Below, one piece after another: positions 7,718 to 16,384 of a stretch of 64,000 nucleotides of DNA. The translations under genes were made by a program, and so were the position numbers. The DNA is from Lyngbya sp. HA4199-MV5. GTDB taxonomy: Bacteria; Cyanobacteriota; Cyanobacteriia; Leptolyngbyales; Leptolyngbyaceae. The notes under the pieces are model-generated. The model did no database searches. It saw only the letters and a program-made list of their open reading frames with translations, and was not told the origin of the DNA. The stretch is from assembly GCA_019359375.1 (NCBI GenBank), contig JAHHHL010000017.1, positions 62,001 to 126,000 on the forward strand. Reading direction: 5' to 3'. Numbering within the stretch: position 1 is the stretch's first letter; the number at the start of each line of letters is the position of its first letter.

Positions 7718-9487
7718 TCATAACTTTTTACCGTCCTGTATTTGTTGTAAATACTGATCGGCTGCCGCAGCCTCTTGAGGTTTGCCCTGTACTTCAAAAA
7801 CGTTGCGGGCTTGCTGCAATTCTGTTCTGGCGGCGGCAACATCACCTTGTTTGAGCAGCGCGATCCCCAGACTGTAGTGCAAATTTGGGTCATAGCTGAA
7901 CTGTCGCTGAATTGCCTGTCGATACAATGCGATCGCCTCTGAAACGTTCCCTTGCTGCACCAGCGCCTTGCCTAAACCTAATCGCGCACTACTACTGAGA
8001 AAGCCAGAATCCCGGCGAAGCGACTCTCGATAGGTGGCGATCGCCTCAGACAATTTGCCTTGTTGCATCAGCGCATCGCCGAGGTAAGACAGCGTAAAAG
8101 GATTGGAGGGATCGAGTCGCATCGTTTCGTTATACGCGGCGATCGCCTCCGTTAGATTGCCCTGCTTTGCCAGAGCGTTACCTAGATACAGGTGAGCATA
8201 TGGTCTTTTGGGAGCCAGTTGAATCGCCTTACGAAGCAGCGCGATCGCTTCAGTCGCATTGCCTTGTTCGATCAAGTTTTGGGCTAGCTCCTCATAAGCG
8301 CCAGCATTGCTTGGGTTCTCCCGAATTGCGTCCCGACCTTTAGCAATGTCAGCCGTCAGAGTGCTAGCAGGTTTCGGTGATATTCCGTAAATTTGGCTTA
8401 GCTCTGGGGCACGCTGGGTTGCCTCACGGGCGATCGCCATTGCTTCTGCCAGGTTGCCTTGTCGAGCCAACGTTCTCACCAACCCCGCGTAGGCTTTGGT
8501 TGCATGTCCAGGCTCCAGCCGAATTGCTCGTCGGTATTCAACCACTGCCTCGGTTAAATCATCCTGTTTCGCCAGCACATCTCCCAATTCCTCACTAATG
8601 ACCCAGCTGGTAGGATCGAGGCGAGTCGCTTGCCGATAGGATACAACGGCAGCTTTTAGCTCACCCTGACGTGCCAGAGCGCCACCCAGCCTGTAGTAAC
8701 CACCGGAAAAGTTGGGCAACAGTTGAATCACTTGCTTGAACGCGACCACAGCTTCGGCGAGATCTCCGTGTCCTGTCACATTGTTTTGCTGCACCAGAAC
8801 GTCGCCCAACTCGGACTGAAACTCTGGACGGTTCGGCGCTAGCTGTACGGCTTGTCGTAACTCGGCTACGGCAGCATCAAAATCAGCCCGTGCCTTCACC
8901 AAAATGTGACCCAGATTGTAGTGATACTCTGCATTTTGAGCATAAAGCTGAATTGCTTTTTGGTAGTACGCGATCGCCTCATCGGGCTTAGTTTGCTTCT
9001 CAAAGGCAAGCCCTAACTCGTTAAGCGTGTTGGCATTCGTCTGATCAAGCTGAAACGATCGCTCCAGCACCGTGATCGCCTCGCTAAGGTTGCCCTGTTT
9101 ACGAAGCGCAACGCCCAGATGAAAGTAGGGTCGAGCATCATCAGGCGCAACCCGAATCGCTTGGCGTTGAACCGCGATCGCCTCTGCCAATTTATTTTGG
9201 AATGCAAGCAACCAACCCAGCGGTAAGTAAGCTGTAACATCATCAGGGTTTAGCTGAATGGCTTTGCGAAAAGCATTTTCAGCTTCTTGAAAGCGTTGCT
9301 GTTGGGCAAGTGTGACTCCCTGTTCGACGTAGCGATCGTAGTTGGAGGCACTCTGGTTTTGAGCCAGAATGAAGGCGTTGAGCGGCTGGTTGGCAGGTTT
9401 TGCAGCAATCGCCCCACTGCGAGCTTGAGAAACCAGGCTGGTGGTCGTGATTGCGAACACCAGGAAAAAGTGAGGTATGCTAGGCAT
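7718..9487 (-). CDS. Tetratricopeptide repeat protein, exported
   Basis: A 589-residue protein made almost wholly of TPR units. The start at 9487 is preferred over 9529 because it opens with a signal peptide (MPSIPHFFLVFAITTTSLVS, then QARSG). From about residue 50 onward about fourteen ~34-residue repeats follow, each built on a pattern like EAIAxYRQAIRLxPxxxxAYxxLGxALxxQG. It ends in a short Gln/Ala-rich helix. TPRs mediate protein-protein contacts; no catalytic domain is present. It lies 12 bases upstream of btpA on the same strand, so co-transcription is possible, but a functional link is inference. Confidence 0.88.
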   Translation of the reverse strand: MPSIPHFFLVFAITTTSLVSQARSGAIAAKPANQPLNAFILAQNQSASNYDRYVEQGVTLAQQQRFQEAENAFRKAIQLNPDDVTAYLPLGWLLAFQNKLAEAIAVQRQAIRVAPDDARPYFHLGVALRKQGNLSEAITVLERSFQLDQTNANTLNELGLAFEKQTKPDEAIAYYQKAIQLYAQNAEYHYNLGHILVKARADFDAAVAELRQAVQLAPNRPEFQSELGDVLVQQNNVTGHGDLAEAVVAFKQVIQLLPNFSGGYYRLGGALARQGELKAAVVSYRQATRLDPTSWVISEELGDVLAKQDDLTEAVVEYRRAIRLEPGHATKAYAGLVRTLARQGNLAEAMAIAREATQRAPELSQIYGISPKPASTLTADIAKGRDAIRENPSNAGAYEELAQNLIEQGNATEAIALLRKAIQLAPKRPYAHLYLGNALAKQGNLTEAIAAYNETMRLDPSNPFTLSYLGDALMQQGKLSEAIATYRESLRRDSGFLSSSARLGLGKALVQQGNVSEAIALYRQAIQRQFSYDPNLHYSLGIALLKQGDVAAARTELQQARNVFEVQGKPQEAAAADQYLQQIQDGKKL

Positions 9488-9536
9488 AGGATGCAACAGG
9501 CGGACGTATCTATAATGCAGTGGCAACAAGGCTTGC

Positions 9537-9576
9537 GTAAACTATCGTAATGTTGCCTGTAAACTATCGTAATGTT
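9537..9576. repeat. Tandem 18-bp duplication
   Basis: The sequence GTAAACTATCGTAATGTT occurs twice, at 9537-9554 and 9559-9576, separated by four bases. It lies upstream of both the TPR gene and rimO and could be a duplicated regulator site or a simple duplication. Confidence 0.6.
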
Positions 9577-9744
9577 CCGGTTTTCGCGCTATAGTATTAG
9601 TATTGTCATCTGGGCGATAGCGGTTGATAGTAGCTGAGAAAAGGCTGCTGCATGATTTGGACGCGAGGGGTTAATCCGTCGCATGAGCGATCGCTACAGC
9701 TTACCGACTGACCACCCTTCTAGTTCTACTCGTTACAGGATTTC

Positions 9745-11100
9745 ATGGGCAACAAGCCAACGATTGCCGTCGCACATTTAGGCTGCGAGAAAAACCGAAT
9801 TGATACAGAGCATATGCTGGGGCTTTTAGTCCAGGCGGGTTATGAGGTCGATGCCAACGAAGCATTAGCGGATTTCGTCGTTGTCAACACATGCAGTTTT
9901 ATCCAGGACGCACGCGAAGAATCGGTACGAACGCTGGTAGAGCTAGCCGAGGCAGACAAGAAGATTGTCATCACGGGCTGTATGGCGCAGCATTTTCAGG
10001 AGCAGCTTTTAGAAGAGATCCCGGAAGCTGTTGCGCTGGTCGGTACAGGTGATTATCACAAAATTGTCAACGTGCTTGAGCGGGCTGAAGCCGGAGAACG
10101 CGTCCAGGAAGTTTCTCAGGAGCCGACATACATTGCTGACGAGACCACACCCCGCTACCGCACGACCACCGAAGGTGTAGCCTATCTCAGAATTGCCGAA
10201 GGCTGCGACTATGGGTGTGCCTTTTGCATCATTCCCCATCTGCGGGGCAAACAGCGATCGCGCCCTATTGAATCGATCGTGGCAGAAGCCGAGCGTTTGG
10301 CTGCTGAGGGCGTGCGGGAAATTATTCTGATTTCCCAAATCACCACGAACTATGGGTTAGATATCTATGGCGAACCTCGGCTAGCAGAGCTGTTGCGAGC
10401 GCTGGGTCGTGTAGATATTCCCTGGATTCGGATGCACTACGCGTATCCAACGGGATTGACCCCCCGCGTCCTTGCGGCTATTCAAGAAACGCCCAACGTT
10501 TTGCCCTATCTCGATTTGCCGCTTCAGCACTCCCATCCAGAGGTGCTGCGATCGATGAATCGTCCGTGGCAGGGGCGGGTGAATGACGGGGTAATCGATC
10601 GCATTAAAGCGGCGATCCCCAACGCGGTGCTGCGAACCACCTTCATTGTTGGGTTCCCCGGTGAAACGGATGAGCACTTCCAGCATTTGCTGGAGTTTGT
10701 CCAACGCCACGAATTTGATCATGTAGGCGTTTTTACCTTCTCTGCCGAGGAGGGCACGCCTGCCTATACCTTGCCTAATCAGCTTCCTCAGACTGTGATG
10801 GACGAGCGGCGAGATGCGCTAATGACTACTCAGCAGCCCATTTCACTCAAGCGAAATCGGCTCGAAGTGGGCAAGGTAGTGGATGTGCTGATCGAGCAAG
10901 AAAACCCTGAGACGGGCGAATTGATTGGTCGCTCGGCTCGTTTCTCACCCGATGTGGATGGCTTGGTGTATGTCCAAGGTCATGCTGCTCTGGGATCACT
11001 GGTGCCCGTGACGATCGCCGATGCCGATGTGTACGACCTGTATGGTCATGTGGCGATCGCCTCCGACCTCATTCGCATGCAGCTACTGGCGGTTCCTTGA
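9745..11100 (+). CDS. rimO: Ribosomal protein S12 methylthiotransferase RimO
   Basis: A 451-residue radical-SAM methylthiotransferase that adds a methylthio group to an aspartate of ribosomal protein S12. The N-terminal UPF0004 domain begins [15 protein letters not shown] with cysteines in GCEKN, NTCSF and GCMAQ for the second iron-sulfur cluster. The radical-SAM cluster motif is [12 protein letters not shown] (about residues 153-164). A C-terminal TRAM domain ([14 protein letters not shown] onward) follows. The RimO-type NTCSFI and GTGDY, rather than MiaB motifs, support the subtype. AGGA lies about six bases before the ATG. Confidence 0.95.
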   Translation: MGNKPTIAVAHLGCEKNRIDTEHMLGLLVQAGYEVDANEALADFVVVNTCSFIQDAREESVRTLVELAEADKKIVITGCMAQHFQEQLLEEIPEAVALVGTGDYHKIVNVLERAEAGERVQEVSQEPTYIADETTPRYRTTTEGVAYLRIAEGCDYGCAFCIIPHLRGKQRSRPIESIVAEAERLAAEGVREIILISQITTNYGLDIYGEPRLAELLRALGRVDIPWIRMHYAYPTGLTPRVLAAIQETPNVLPYLDLPLQHSHPEVLRSMNRPWQGRVNDGVIDRIKAAIPNAVLRTTFIVGFPGETDEHFQHLLEFVQRHEFDHVGVFTFSAEEGTPAYTLPNQLPQTVMDERRDALMTTQQPISLKRNRLEVGKVVDVLIEQENPETGELIGRSARFSPDVDGLVYVQGHAALGSLVPVTIADADVYDLYGHVAIASDLIRMQLLAVP

Positions 11101-11206
11101 GTTCATGATGTGGGCTAAATGCATCTGCTCAAGCCTGCTTGTGTCATCTTTTTGCTGTCAATTCTTTGCAATCAACGTACTCTCATACCCTTAACTAGGA
11201 GATTCA

Positions 11207-12664
11207 ATGACCCTTTCGTTTCATAGCCTTGGTCTTTCCGAAGCCCGTATCCGTCACCTGGAATCGATGGACTTTACGGTTCCTACCGCGATTCAAGCAC
11301 AGGCAATCCCCCATCTTCTCTGTGGGCGGGATGTAGTAGGGCAAGCTCAAACTGGTACTGGTAAAACAGCCGCATTTGCACTACCTATCCTCGATCGCAT
11401 CGATGTTAAGTTACCCGCTGTGCAGGCGCTCATCTTGACTCCGACCCGCGAACTAGCGATGCAGGTGGGTCAGGCAATCCGTGGCTTTATCGACGATCGC
11501 CGCCTGAAAGTTGTCACTATCTACGGTGGACAGGCGATCGACCAGCAAATTTCTCGCCTGGAGCGTGGTGCCCAGATTGTCGTGGGTACACCGGGACGGG
11601 TACTCGACCTCCTCAGTCGGGGCGATCTCAAGCTCAATCAGTTGAGCTGGATGGTACTGGATGAAGCGGATGAAATGCTCAACATGGGCTTCATTCAAGA
11701 TGTAGAAAAAATTCTCAATCAGGCACCGATCGAGCGCCAAACTGCGTTCTTCTCCGCCACAATGGAACCCTCGGTGCGGAAGCTGGTGACGAAGTTTTTG
11801 CGATCGCCCATTACGGTCACGATCGAGCAGCCCAAAACCGCGCCGACTCGCATTAACCAGGTTGCTTACATGATCCCCCGTGGTTGGACGAAGGCACGCG
11901 CCCTTCAACCCATCCTGGAACTGGAAGATCCAGAAGCCGCGCTAATCTTTGTCCGCACCCGGAAAGCCGCGGCAGAACTCACCAGCCAATTGCAAGCCGC
12001 TGGTCATAGTGTGGATGAATATCACGGCGACCTTAGCCAATCTCAGCGGGAGCGTCTGTTGCTTCGGTTCCGTCAGCGTCAGGTGCGCTGGGTTGTAGCG
12101 ACTGATATTGCGGCACGGGGCATCCACGTCGATGACCTGACCCATGTGATCAACTATGATTTACCCGATAGCGTGGAAAACTATGTCCACCGCATCGGTC
12201 GTACTGGGCGTGCTGGCAAGGAAGGGACGGCAATTTCCCTGATTCACTCCCTCGATCGCCGCAAACTGCGTGACATTGAATACCACATGCGTCAGCGCTT
12301 AGAAGTGGTTTCGATCCCAACTCGCGCCCAGATTGAAGCTCGTCAAATTGACAAACTCCAGGGTCAAATCCGGGAAGCGCTGGTGGGTGAACGGATGGCA
12401 TCGTTCTTGCCGATCGTCGCTCAACTGTCCGAAGAATACGAACCCCACGCGATCGCGGCAGCCGCGTTGCAGATGGCATACGACCAGACGCGCCCCACCT
12501 GGATGCGATCGAATCAGCAAGACCCGGCAGAAGAGCCGTCTTATAGCGGTGGCAGTGGTGGTGGACATCACGGCGGCAATGGTTCCCCCAAGCCCAAGCC
12601 CGTCAAGCGCGGTCGCAATGTTGGGAATTCTGAGAACCAGGTTTCGCCATCGCTCGATCGGTAA
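11207..12664 (+). CDS. DEAD-box ATP-dependent RNA helicase
   Basis: A 485-residue helicase with all core motifs: Q-motif (FTVPTAIQAQAIP), AQTGTGKTAA, PTRELAMQ, TPGRVLD, DEAD (VLDEADEMLNMGF), SAT, IFVRTRKAA, TDIAARGIHVD and HRIGRTGRAGKEG. The C-terminal extension carries a glycine-rich segment (SGGSGGGHHGGNG) and a basic tail, likely for RNA binding. Cyanobacterial relatives include the redox- and cold-responsive CrhR; the family fit is good but orthology is not shown. An AGGAG lies nine bases before the ATG. It acts in the cytoplasm on structured RNA. The 3' end runs into a MITE at 12698. Confidence 0.94.
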   Translation: MTLSFHSLGLSEARIRHLESMDFTVPTAIQAQAIPHLLCGRDVVGQAQTGTGKTAAFALPILDRIDVKLPAVQALILTPTRELAMQVGQAIRGFIDDRRLKVVTIYGGQAIDQQISRLERGAQIVVGTPGRVLDLLSRGDLKLNQLSWMVLDEADEMLNMGFIQDVEKILNQAPIERQTAFFSATMEPSVRKLVTKFLRSPITVTIEQPKTAPTRINQVAYMIPRGWTKARALQPILELEDPEAALIFVRTRKAAAELTSQLQAAGHSVDEYHGDLSQSQRERLLLRFRQRQVRWVVATDIAARGIHVDDLTHVINYDLPDSVENYVHRIGRTGRAGKEGTAISLIHSLDRRKLRDIEYHMRQRLEVVSIPTRAQIEARQIDKLQGQIREALVGERMASFLPIVAQLSEEYEPHAIAAAALQMAYDQTRPTWMRSNQQDPAEEPSYSGGSGGGHHGGNGSPKPKPVKRGRNVGNSENQVSPSLDR

Positions 12665-12697
12665 CGGAGCGCGATCGGCTGAAAGAGTGAACCCGTA

Positions 12698-12827
12698 CTA
12701 GAGGCTGTCATCAATGACGACTACACGTTACTCTTAGAAAGGGTTTCAGCTTCTAGCTTCATGCCTTGGACGGGCGCAATGATGCTGATACAGCAAGGGT
12801 TCGGAGCTGAATTGATGACGCGCCCTG
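12698..12827 (-). mobile_element. MITE copy 1 (IS5-like ends)
   Basis: A ~130-bp noncoding element related by inversion to those at 13995-14123 and 39231-39361. Ends read AGGCTGTCATCAATGA on the left and TTGATGACGCGCCCT on the right, an imperfect inverted repeat. Inner blocks such as CTGATACAGCAAGG are shared with the other copies. CTAG precedes the left end; the right flank is CTGG, so the target duplication is not clean. No transposase is encoded. Confidence 0.75.
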
Positions 12828-12840
12828 GTAATAATGAGCG

Positions 12841-12865
12841 GTAGGGTGGGCATTGCCCACCCTTG
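12841..12865. repeat. Palindromic hairpin GGGTGGGCA-t-TGCCCACCC
   Basis: A 19-bp perfect inverted repeat just before the exonuclease gene. This GTAGGGTGGGCATTGCCCACCC unit is, from memory, a widespread interspersed repeat in cyanobacteria. It could affect mRNA structure near the start at 12870. Confidence 0.6.
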
Positions 12866-12869
12866 TTTT

Positions 12870-13679
12870 ATGAGTGTTGTTGAGCCATTGCCCGTGCTAT
12901 CAACTGATTTGCTTGCCTTCTACCGTCGCGTCAGCCAAGAAACGTTCACAGTGGTAGACGTGGAAACCACGGGACATCGAGCTTCTGGCGGGTGTCGGGT
13001 GATTGAAGTGTCCGTTTTGCAGGCAACGCTGGCAGAGGGGATTTTACATCAGCAGACCCATCTGGTGAATCCAGAGGTGCTTGTTCCTGCAATGATTACC
13101 CGGTTTACGGGAATTGACCAGGCAATGGTAGATCAAGCTCCTCTTGCAGAAGACGTTTGGCATCAATACCTCCCGTTACTCAACCAAGGGGTTTTGACCG
13201 CTCACAATCTGGCGTTTGACTATGCGTTTTTGTGTGCCGAGTTTGATCAGTTGGGCATTGAATTCTCGCGATCGCCCGCCGAACAATTGTGTACCGTGAT
13301 TCTGGCGCGCCTGATGCTGCCTGAGTTGCCATCCCGTAGTTTGCCTGACTTAGTAAAGCATTTTCAGTTTCCAGTTGGGCATTCTCACCGTGCTGAAGCG
13401 GATACGATCGCCTGTTGGCTTCTCGCCAAACGCCTGCTGACCGAAATACAAAACGAGCCAGATGAGGTGCTGCTGAAGCGCTTTGTCCAACAATGGTTGC
13501 CGCTTGGCGATGTCGCTGCACTGTTTGGTTGTTCGGGTAAACAGGCACGATCGCGCCTTGAGAAAGCGGGTGTTTTTCCTAAATTTGTGGGTCGCCACAA
13601 AACGCCCATGTATCAACGGGGACGGGTGGAGCGTGTGGTATTGGAACAGTCCGCACCCATCCAGCTTTCGTGGTTGTAG
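12870..13679 (+). CDS. 3'-5' exonuclease, DEDDh (DnaQ-like) family
   Basis: A 269-residue protein whose first 180 residues form a DnaQ-type exonuclease. The motifs are DVETTG (ExoI), AHNLAFDYAFL (ExoII) and HSHRAEADT (ExoIII, with H and D), giving a complete DEDDh active site. The remaining ~85 residues have a helix-turn-helix-like segment (LGDVAALFGCSGKQARSRLEKAG) that could bind nucleic acid. An in-frame ATG at 12834 exists, but its 12 extra codons translate the palindromic repeat, so I start at 12870. It is too short for a polymerase and lacks other DNA Pol III parts; a role in repair or RNA trimming is inferred. Confidence 0.88.
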   Translation: MSVVEPLPVLSTDLLAFYRRVSQETFTVVDVETTGHRASGGCRVIEVSVLQATLAEGILHQQTHLVNPEVLVPAMITRFTGIDQAMVDQAPLAEDVWHQYLPLLNQGVLTAHNLAFDYAFLCAEFDQLGIEFSRSPAEQLCTVILARLMLPELPSRSLPDLVKHFQFPVGHSHRAEADTIACWLLAKRLLTEIQNEPDEVLLKRFVQQWLPLGDVAALFGCSGKQARSRLEKAGVFPKFVGRHKTPMYQRGRVERVVLEQSAPIQLSWL

Positions 13680-14228
13680 CGCATTCTTGATTACCGTTTG
13701 CTTTTCTGGAGAAAAGACGGTAAGCGCTTTATACTTATGAATTTTATCTAGCACGCTTTTAGAGAGGATTTCCGCTGGATATTGCGAATTATTGCCAGGA
13801 TTTGTCCAGCGGTAACGAGTTGCTCAGGTTTAGAAGGAAGTAACCCTGCTGCAAGTATGATGAGTGACTAAGACAAGAAACTGCTCGTATTCGCAGACAG
13901 CGTTAAGTTAAATACTTTGACACGATCGCTGTCTTCGGCTGAGTTATCTGCTGTGCCCAACTTGGCGACTGCATAAAAGCATTTAGTACGAGTTTAGGGC
14001 GCGTCATCAATTAGCTCTACAACCTTGCGGTATCAGCATAATCGCGCCCGTCCCAACACACCAGGCTAGGGGCTGGAACCTTTGCTGTCAGTAGTGTGTA
14101 GTCGTAATTGATGACAGCCCCTAGCCCTGCTGAAAAGAGTAAGGGCAGCATAGACCTGACGCATAAATTGCATACCGGGCATAGCCATTTGGTTTATGCC
14201 CAAAAAGCTCGTTTGGGGAATTTAGAAA
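13680..14228. other. 549-bp intergenic region upstream of the porin
   Basis: The only structure I can define is the MITE at 13995-14123. The remaining sequence shows no coding frame. The porin promoter should lie between the MITE and 14229. Confidence 0.5.
13995..14123 (+). mobile_element. MITE copy 2 (IS5-like ends)
   Basis: A ~128-bp element with ends AGGGCGCGTCATCAATTA (left) and TAATTGATGACAGCCCCT (right). It shares CGCCCGTCCCAACACACCAG and GGCTAGGGGCTGGAA with the 39231 copy. The ends resemble those of IS5-family elements as I remember them, suggesting mobilisation in trans. No coding capacity. Confidence 0.78.
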
Positions 14229-15905
14229 ATGCCTTATTTGCTTCATAAATTATTACTCAGTGCCGCCATTTTCATGGTTTCTTCGGTTTACTTTCAGCCT
14301 GCGATCGCTGCTCCTGATTCGATCGTCGATCGTGCTGAAGCAGCCGACCCTGCGCCTATTTTGTTGAGATCACAAACATCATCAGCAAATGTTGACACAC
14401 AAAACAGTGCTGAAGAAGAATCCATGTCGCAAGTAACTTCCGTTTCGCAGTTGACAGACGTTCGACCGACCGATTGGGCATTTCAAGCGTTGCAGTCGCT
14501 CGTAGAACGGTATGGCTGTATTGTGGGCTACCCCGATCGCACGTTTCGCGGCAATCGGGCGCTGAGTCGCTATGAGTTTGCGGCGGGGCTGAATGCTTGC
14601 ATGGATCGCATCAATGAACTGATTGCGGCTGGTACTGCCAATTTGGTGAAGAAAGAAGATTTAGTCGCGCTGCAACGGTTACAGGAAGAATTTGCGGCTG
14701 AACTTGCCACACTCCGGGGTCGAGTGGGGTCACTGGAGGCACGGACTGCCACGCTGGAACGACAGCAGTTCTCTACAACCACCAAGCTGAATGGTGAATT
14801 GATCTTTGGGATTGTCAGTGTTTTGGGGGGCGATCGGGCAGATGGCACCGAGGCTGAGCGAAATCCTACGTTTGGCTATAGAATGCGGCTGAATCTGGAA
14901 ACGAGCTTTACTGGCAGAGATCTCCTCACCACCCGGCTGCAAGCAAACAATGTCACTCCTCTCGGTGGCACGACCGTTACGGGGGGTGGTCTCGGTGTGT
15001 TGGGCACCAACGAAGGACGCATCGAATTTGACGGCGACAGTCGTGGCTCCGTGGGCATCGGGCTATTGCGCTATCGGTTTCCGATCGGCTCTCGCACCAA
15101 CATCTACCTCGCAGGCGCAGGCAATGGCTTCGTAGATATTGATGCCTCCCAGCAGTTGAATCCCTACTTTGATGGGGGTGCCGTTTCGCTGTTTGGTCTG
15201 CGTAACTCGATTTACAACTACTCTGGCGGTACGGGCTTTGGGCTGCGTCACTTCTTCAATGACACGCTGGAACTCAACCTGGGCTACCTGGTGCCCAACG
15301 CGAACGACCCCAGCGCTAAAAATGGGTTGTTTAACGGTCAATACGGCGCTCTGGCACAACTCATTGTGAACCTGAGTCCCTCCAGTCGAATTGGGTTTAC
15401 CTACATCAATGCCTACGGCCCCTTTCCTGACAGGATTCAACCCGATATTGCTTCCAGCCTGGGTGCCACGGGCAGCAATCTGGCAAACAGTAACTTTGGT
15501 ACCTCGGTAAGCACCAATGCCTTTGGCTTCTCAGGCAGCATCAACTTTAGCCCCAACATTTCCCTCGCTGGTTGGGTTGGCTATGCTCAGCAGCGCTATA
15601 TCAACAGGGGCGATGGTGAAGTTTGGAACTGGATGCTTGGTCTGGCGTTTCCCGATCTTGGCAGGAAAGGCGACCTGGGCGGCATTTTGGTGGGGATGGA
15701 ACCAAAGTTAACCAGCTTGACGAATGGCGTGAATGGTGGACAAGCCGATCGCGATACGTCGCTACACGTAGAAGGTTTTTACCGCTTTCGCATCAGCGAT
15801 AATATTGCGATTACGCCTGGTGTGATTTGGCTGACGGCACCGAATCATGACGATCGCAACGATGATGTGTTTATCGGCGTATTGCGAACGGTGTTCTATT
15901 TCTAA
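14229..15905 (+). CDS. SLH-domain OprB-type porin (iron uptake porin family)
   Basis: A 558-residue outer-membrane protein. It opens with a signal peptide (MPYLLHKLLLSAAIFMVSSV, cleavage after AIAA). An SLH domain at about 75-130 (LTDVRPTDWAFQALQSLVER, YPDRTFRGNRALSRYEFAAG) would anchor to peptidoglycan. A short coiled coil (LVALQRLQEEFAAELATLRGR, heptad pattern) then leads into a ~360-residue OprB-type beta-barrel ending in aromatic VLRTVFYF. This SLH-coiled coil-OprB layout is the main cyanobacterial porin; some members are linked to iron or inorganic ion uptake. The substrate here is unknown. The gene stands alone. Confidence 0.92.
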   Translation: MPYLLHKLLLSAAIFMVSSVYFQPAIAAPDSIVDRAEAADPAPILLRSQTSSANVDTQNSAEEESMSQVTSVSQLTDVRPTDWAFQALQSLVERYGCIVGYPDRTFRGNRALSRYEFAAGLNACMDRINELIAAGTANLVKKEDLVALQRLQEEFAAELATLRGRVGSLEARTATLERQQFSTTTKLNGELIFGIVSVLGGDRADGTEAERNPTFGYRMRLNLETSFTGRDLLTTRLQANNVTPLGGTTVTGGGLGVLGTNEGRIEFDGDSRGSVGIGLLRYRFPIGSRTNIYLAGAGNGFVDIDASQQLNPYFDGGAVSLFGLRNSIYNYSGGTGFGLRHFFNDTLELNLGYLVPNANDPSAKNGLFNGQYGALAQLIVNLSPSSRIGFTYINAYGPFPDRIQPDIASSLGATGSNLANSNFGTSVSTNAFGFSGSINFSPNISLAGWVGYAQQRYINRGDGEVWNWMLGLAFPDLGRKGDLGGILVGMEPKLTSLTNGVNGGQADRDTSLHVEGFYRFRISDNIAITPGVIWLTAPNHDDRNDDVFIGVLRTVFYF

Positions 15906-15935
15906 GTTGCAGTGGCCCAAACTAACGCAATTTGA

Positions 15936-16006
15936 TCAAAACCTCGGAGGTTGAAGTCATCGTGTTAGTCGCGATGTTTGATGCTTCGTTAAAACCTCCG
16001 GGGCTT
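15936..16006. repeat. Paired palindromic repeat, locus 1
   Basis: AAAACCTCGGAGGTTG at about 15938 and AAAACCTCCGGGGCTT at about 15991 are two related palindromes ~50 bases apart. The same two-unit layout occurs at 39392-39460 and 54570-54640. Its place right after the porin stop means it could also act in transcript ending. Confidence 0.6.
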
Positions 16007-16262
16007 CTCAAAAATTTGTTTTCCGATACGCTCAAAAGCGCGCTAACGGTTCGTTTTTTAACGTATTTACAAGTATCTTCAATAAAGTTAATAGCGTTCT
16101 CAGTTAAATAATTCTTGGGATAGACCCTGCAAGGGTCAATCGTTTGTATTCTTAAAGGAATCGCTTTTTACGCTTTGCGACAGATGAGTTTGTAAGCTTA
16201 GTTGTTTAATAAGCTCGGAGACTAGCTAAACCTTAACGATTATTCCCAAACGCTTAAGCATG

Positions 16263-16314
16263 GGAACCTGGTTGAGACTCTTTATAAAAATTTTTGTCAA
16301 TGAGTCCAGGTTCT
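16263..16314. promoter_or_regulatory. Inverted repeat upstream of the ABC binding-protein gene
   Basis: GAACCTGG at about 16263 pairs with CCAGGTTC at about 16306, and an inner GACTC pairs with GAGTC, enclosing an AT-rich loop. It lies ~70 bases before the start codon and could be an operator or a leader hairpin. Confidence 0.4.
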
Positions 16315-16384
16315 TAGAACCATTCGATGATTTCAACCATAGAAAAAATTCGCTGCATTACCGTTTCAAGTTGGGCTTTTTCCG

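Larger units (their letters stand above)
15906..16384. other. 479-bp intergenic region: palindrome pair and a hairpin
   Basis: Holds a pair of AACCTCSGAGGTT-type palindromes (15936-16006) and an inverted repeat at 16263-16314 upstream of the ABC binding-protein gene. The rest is AT-rich with no coding frame. Confidence 0.6.

Noticed and set aside
12350-12701. Plus-strand ORF overlapping the end of the helicase gene
   Set aside because: It is out of frame with the helicase and its residues are low-complexity shadow sequence.
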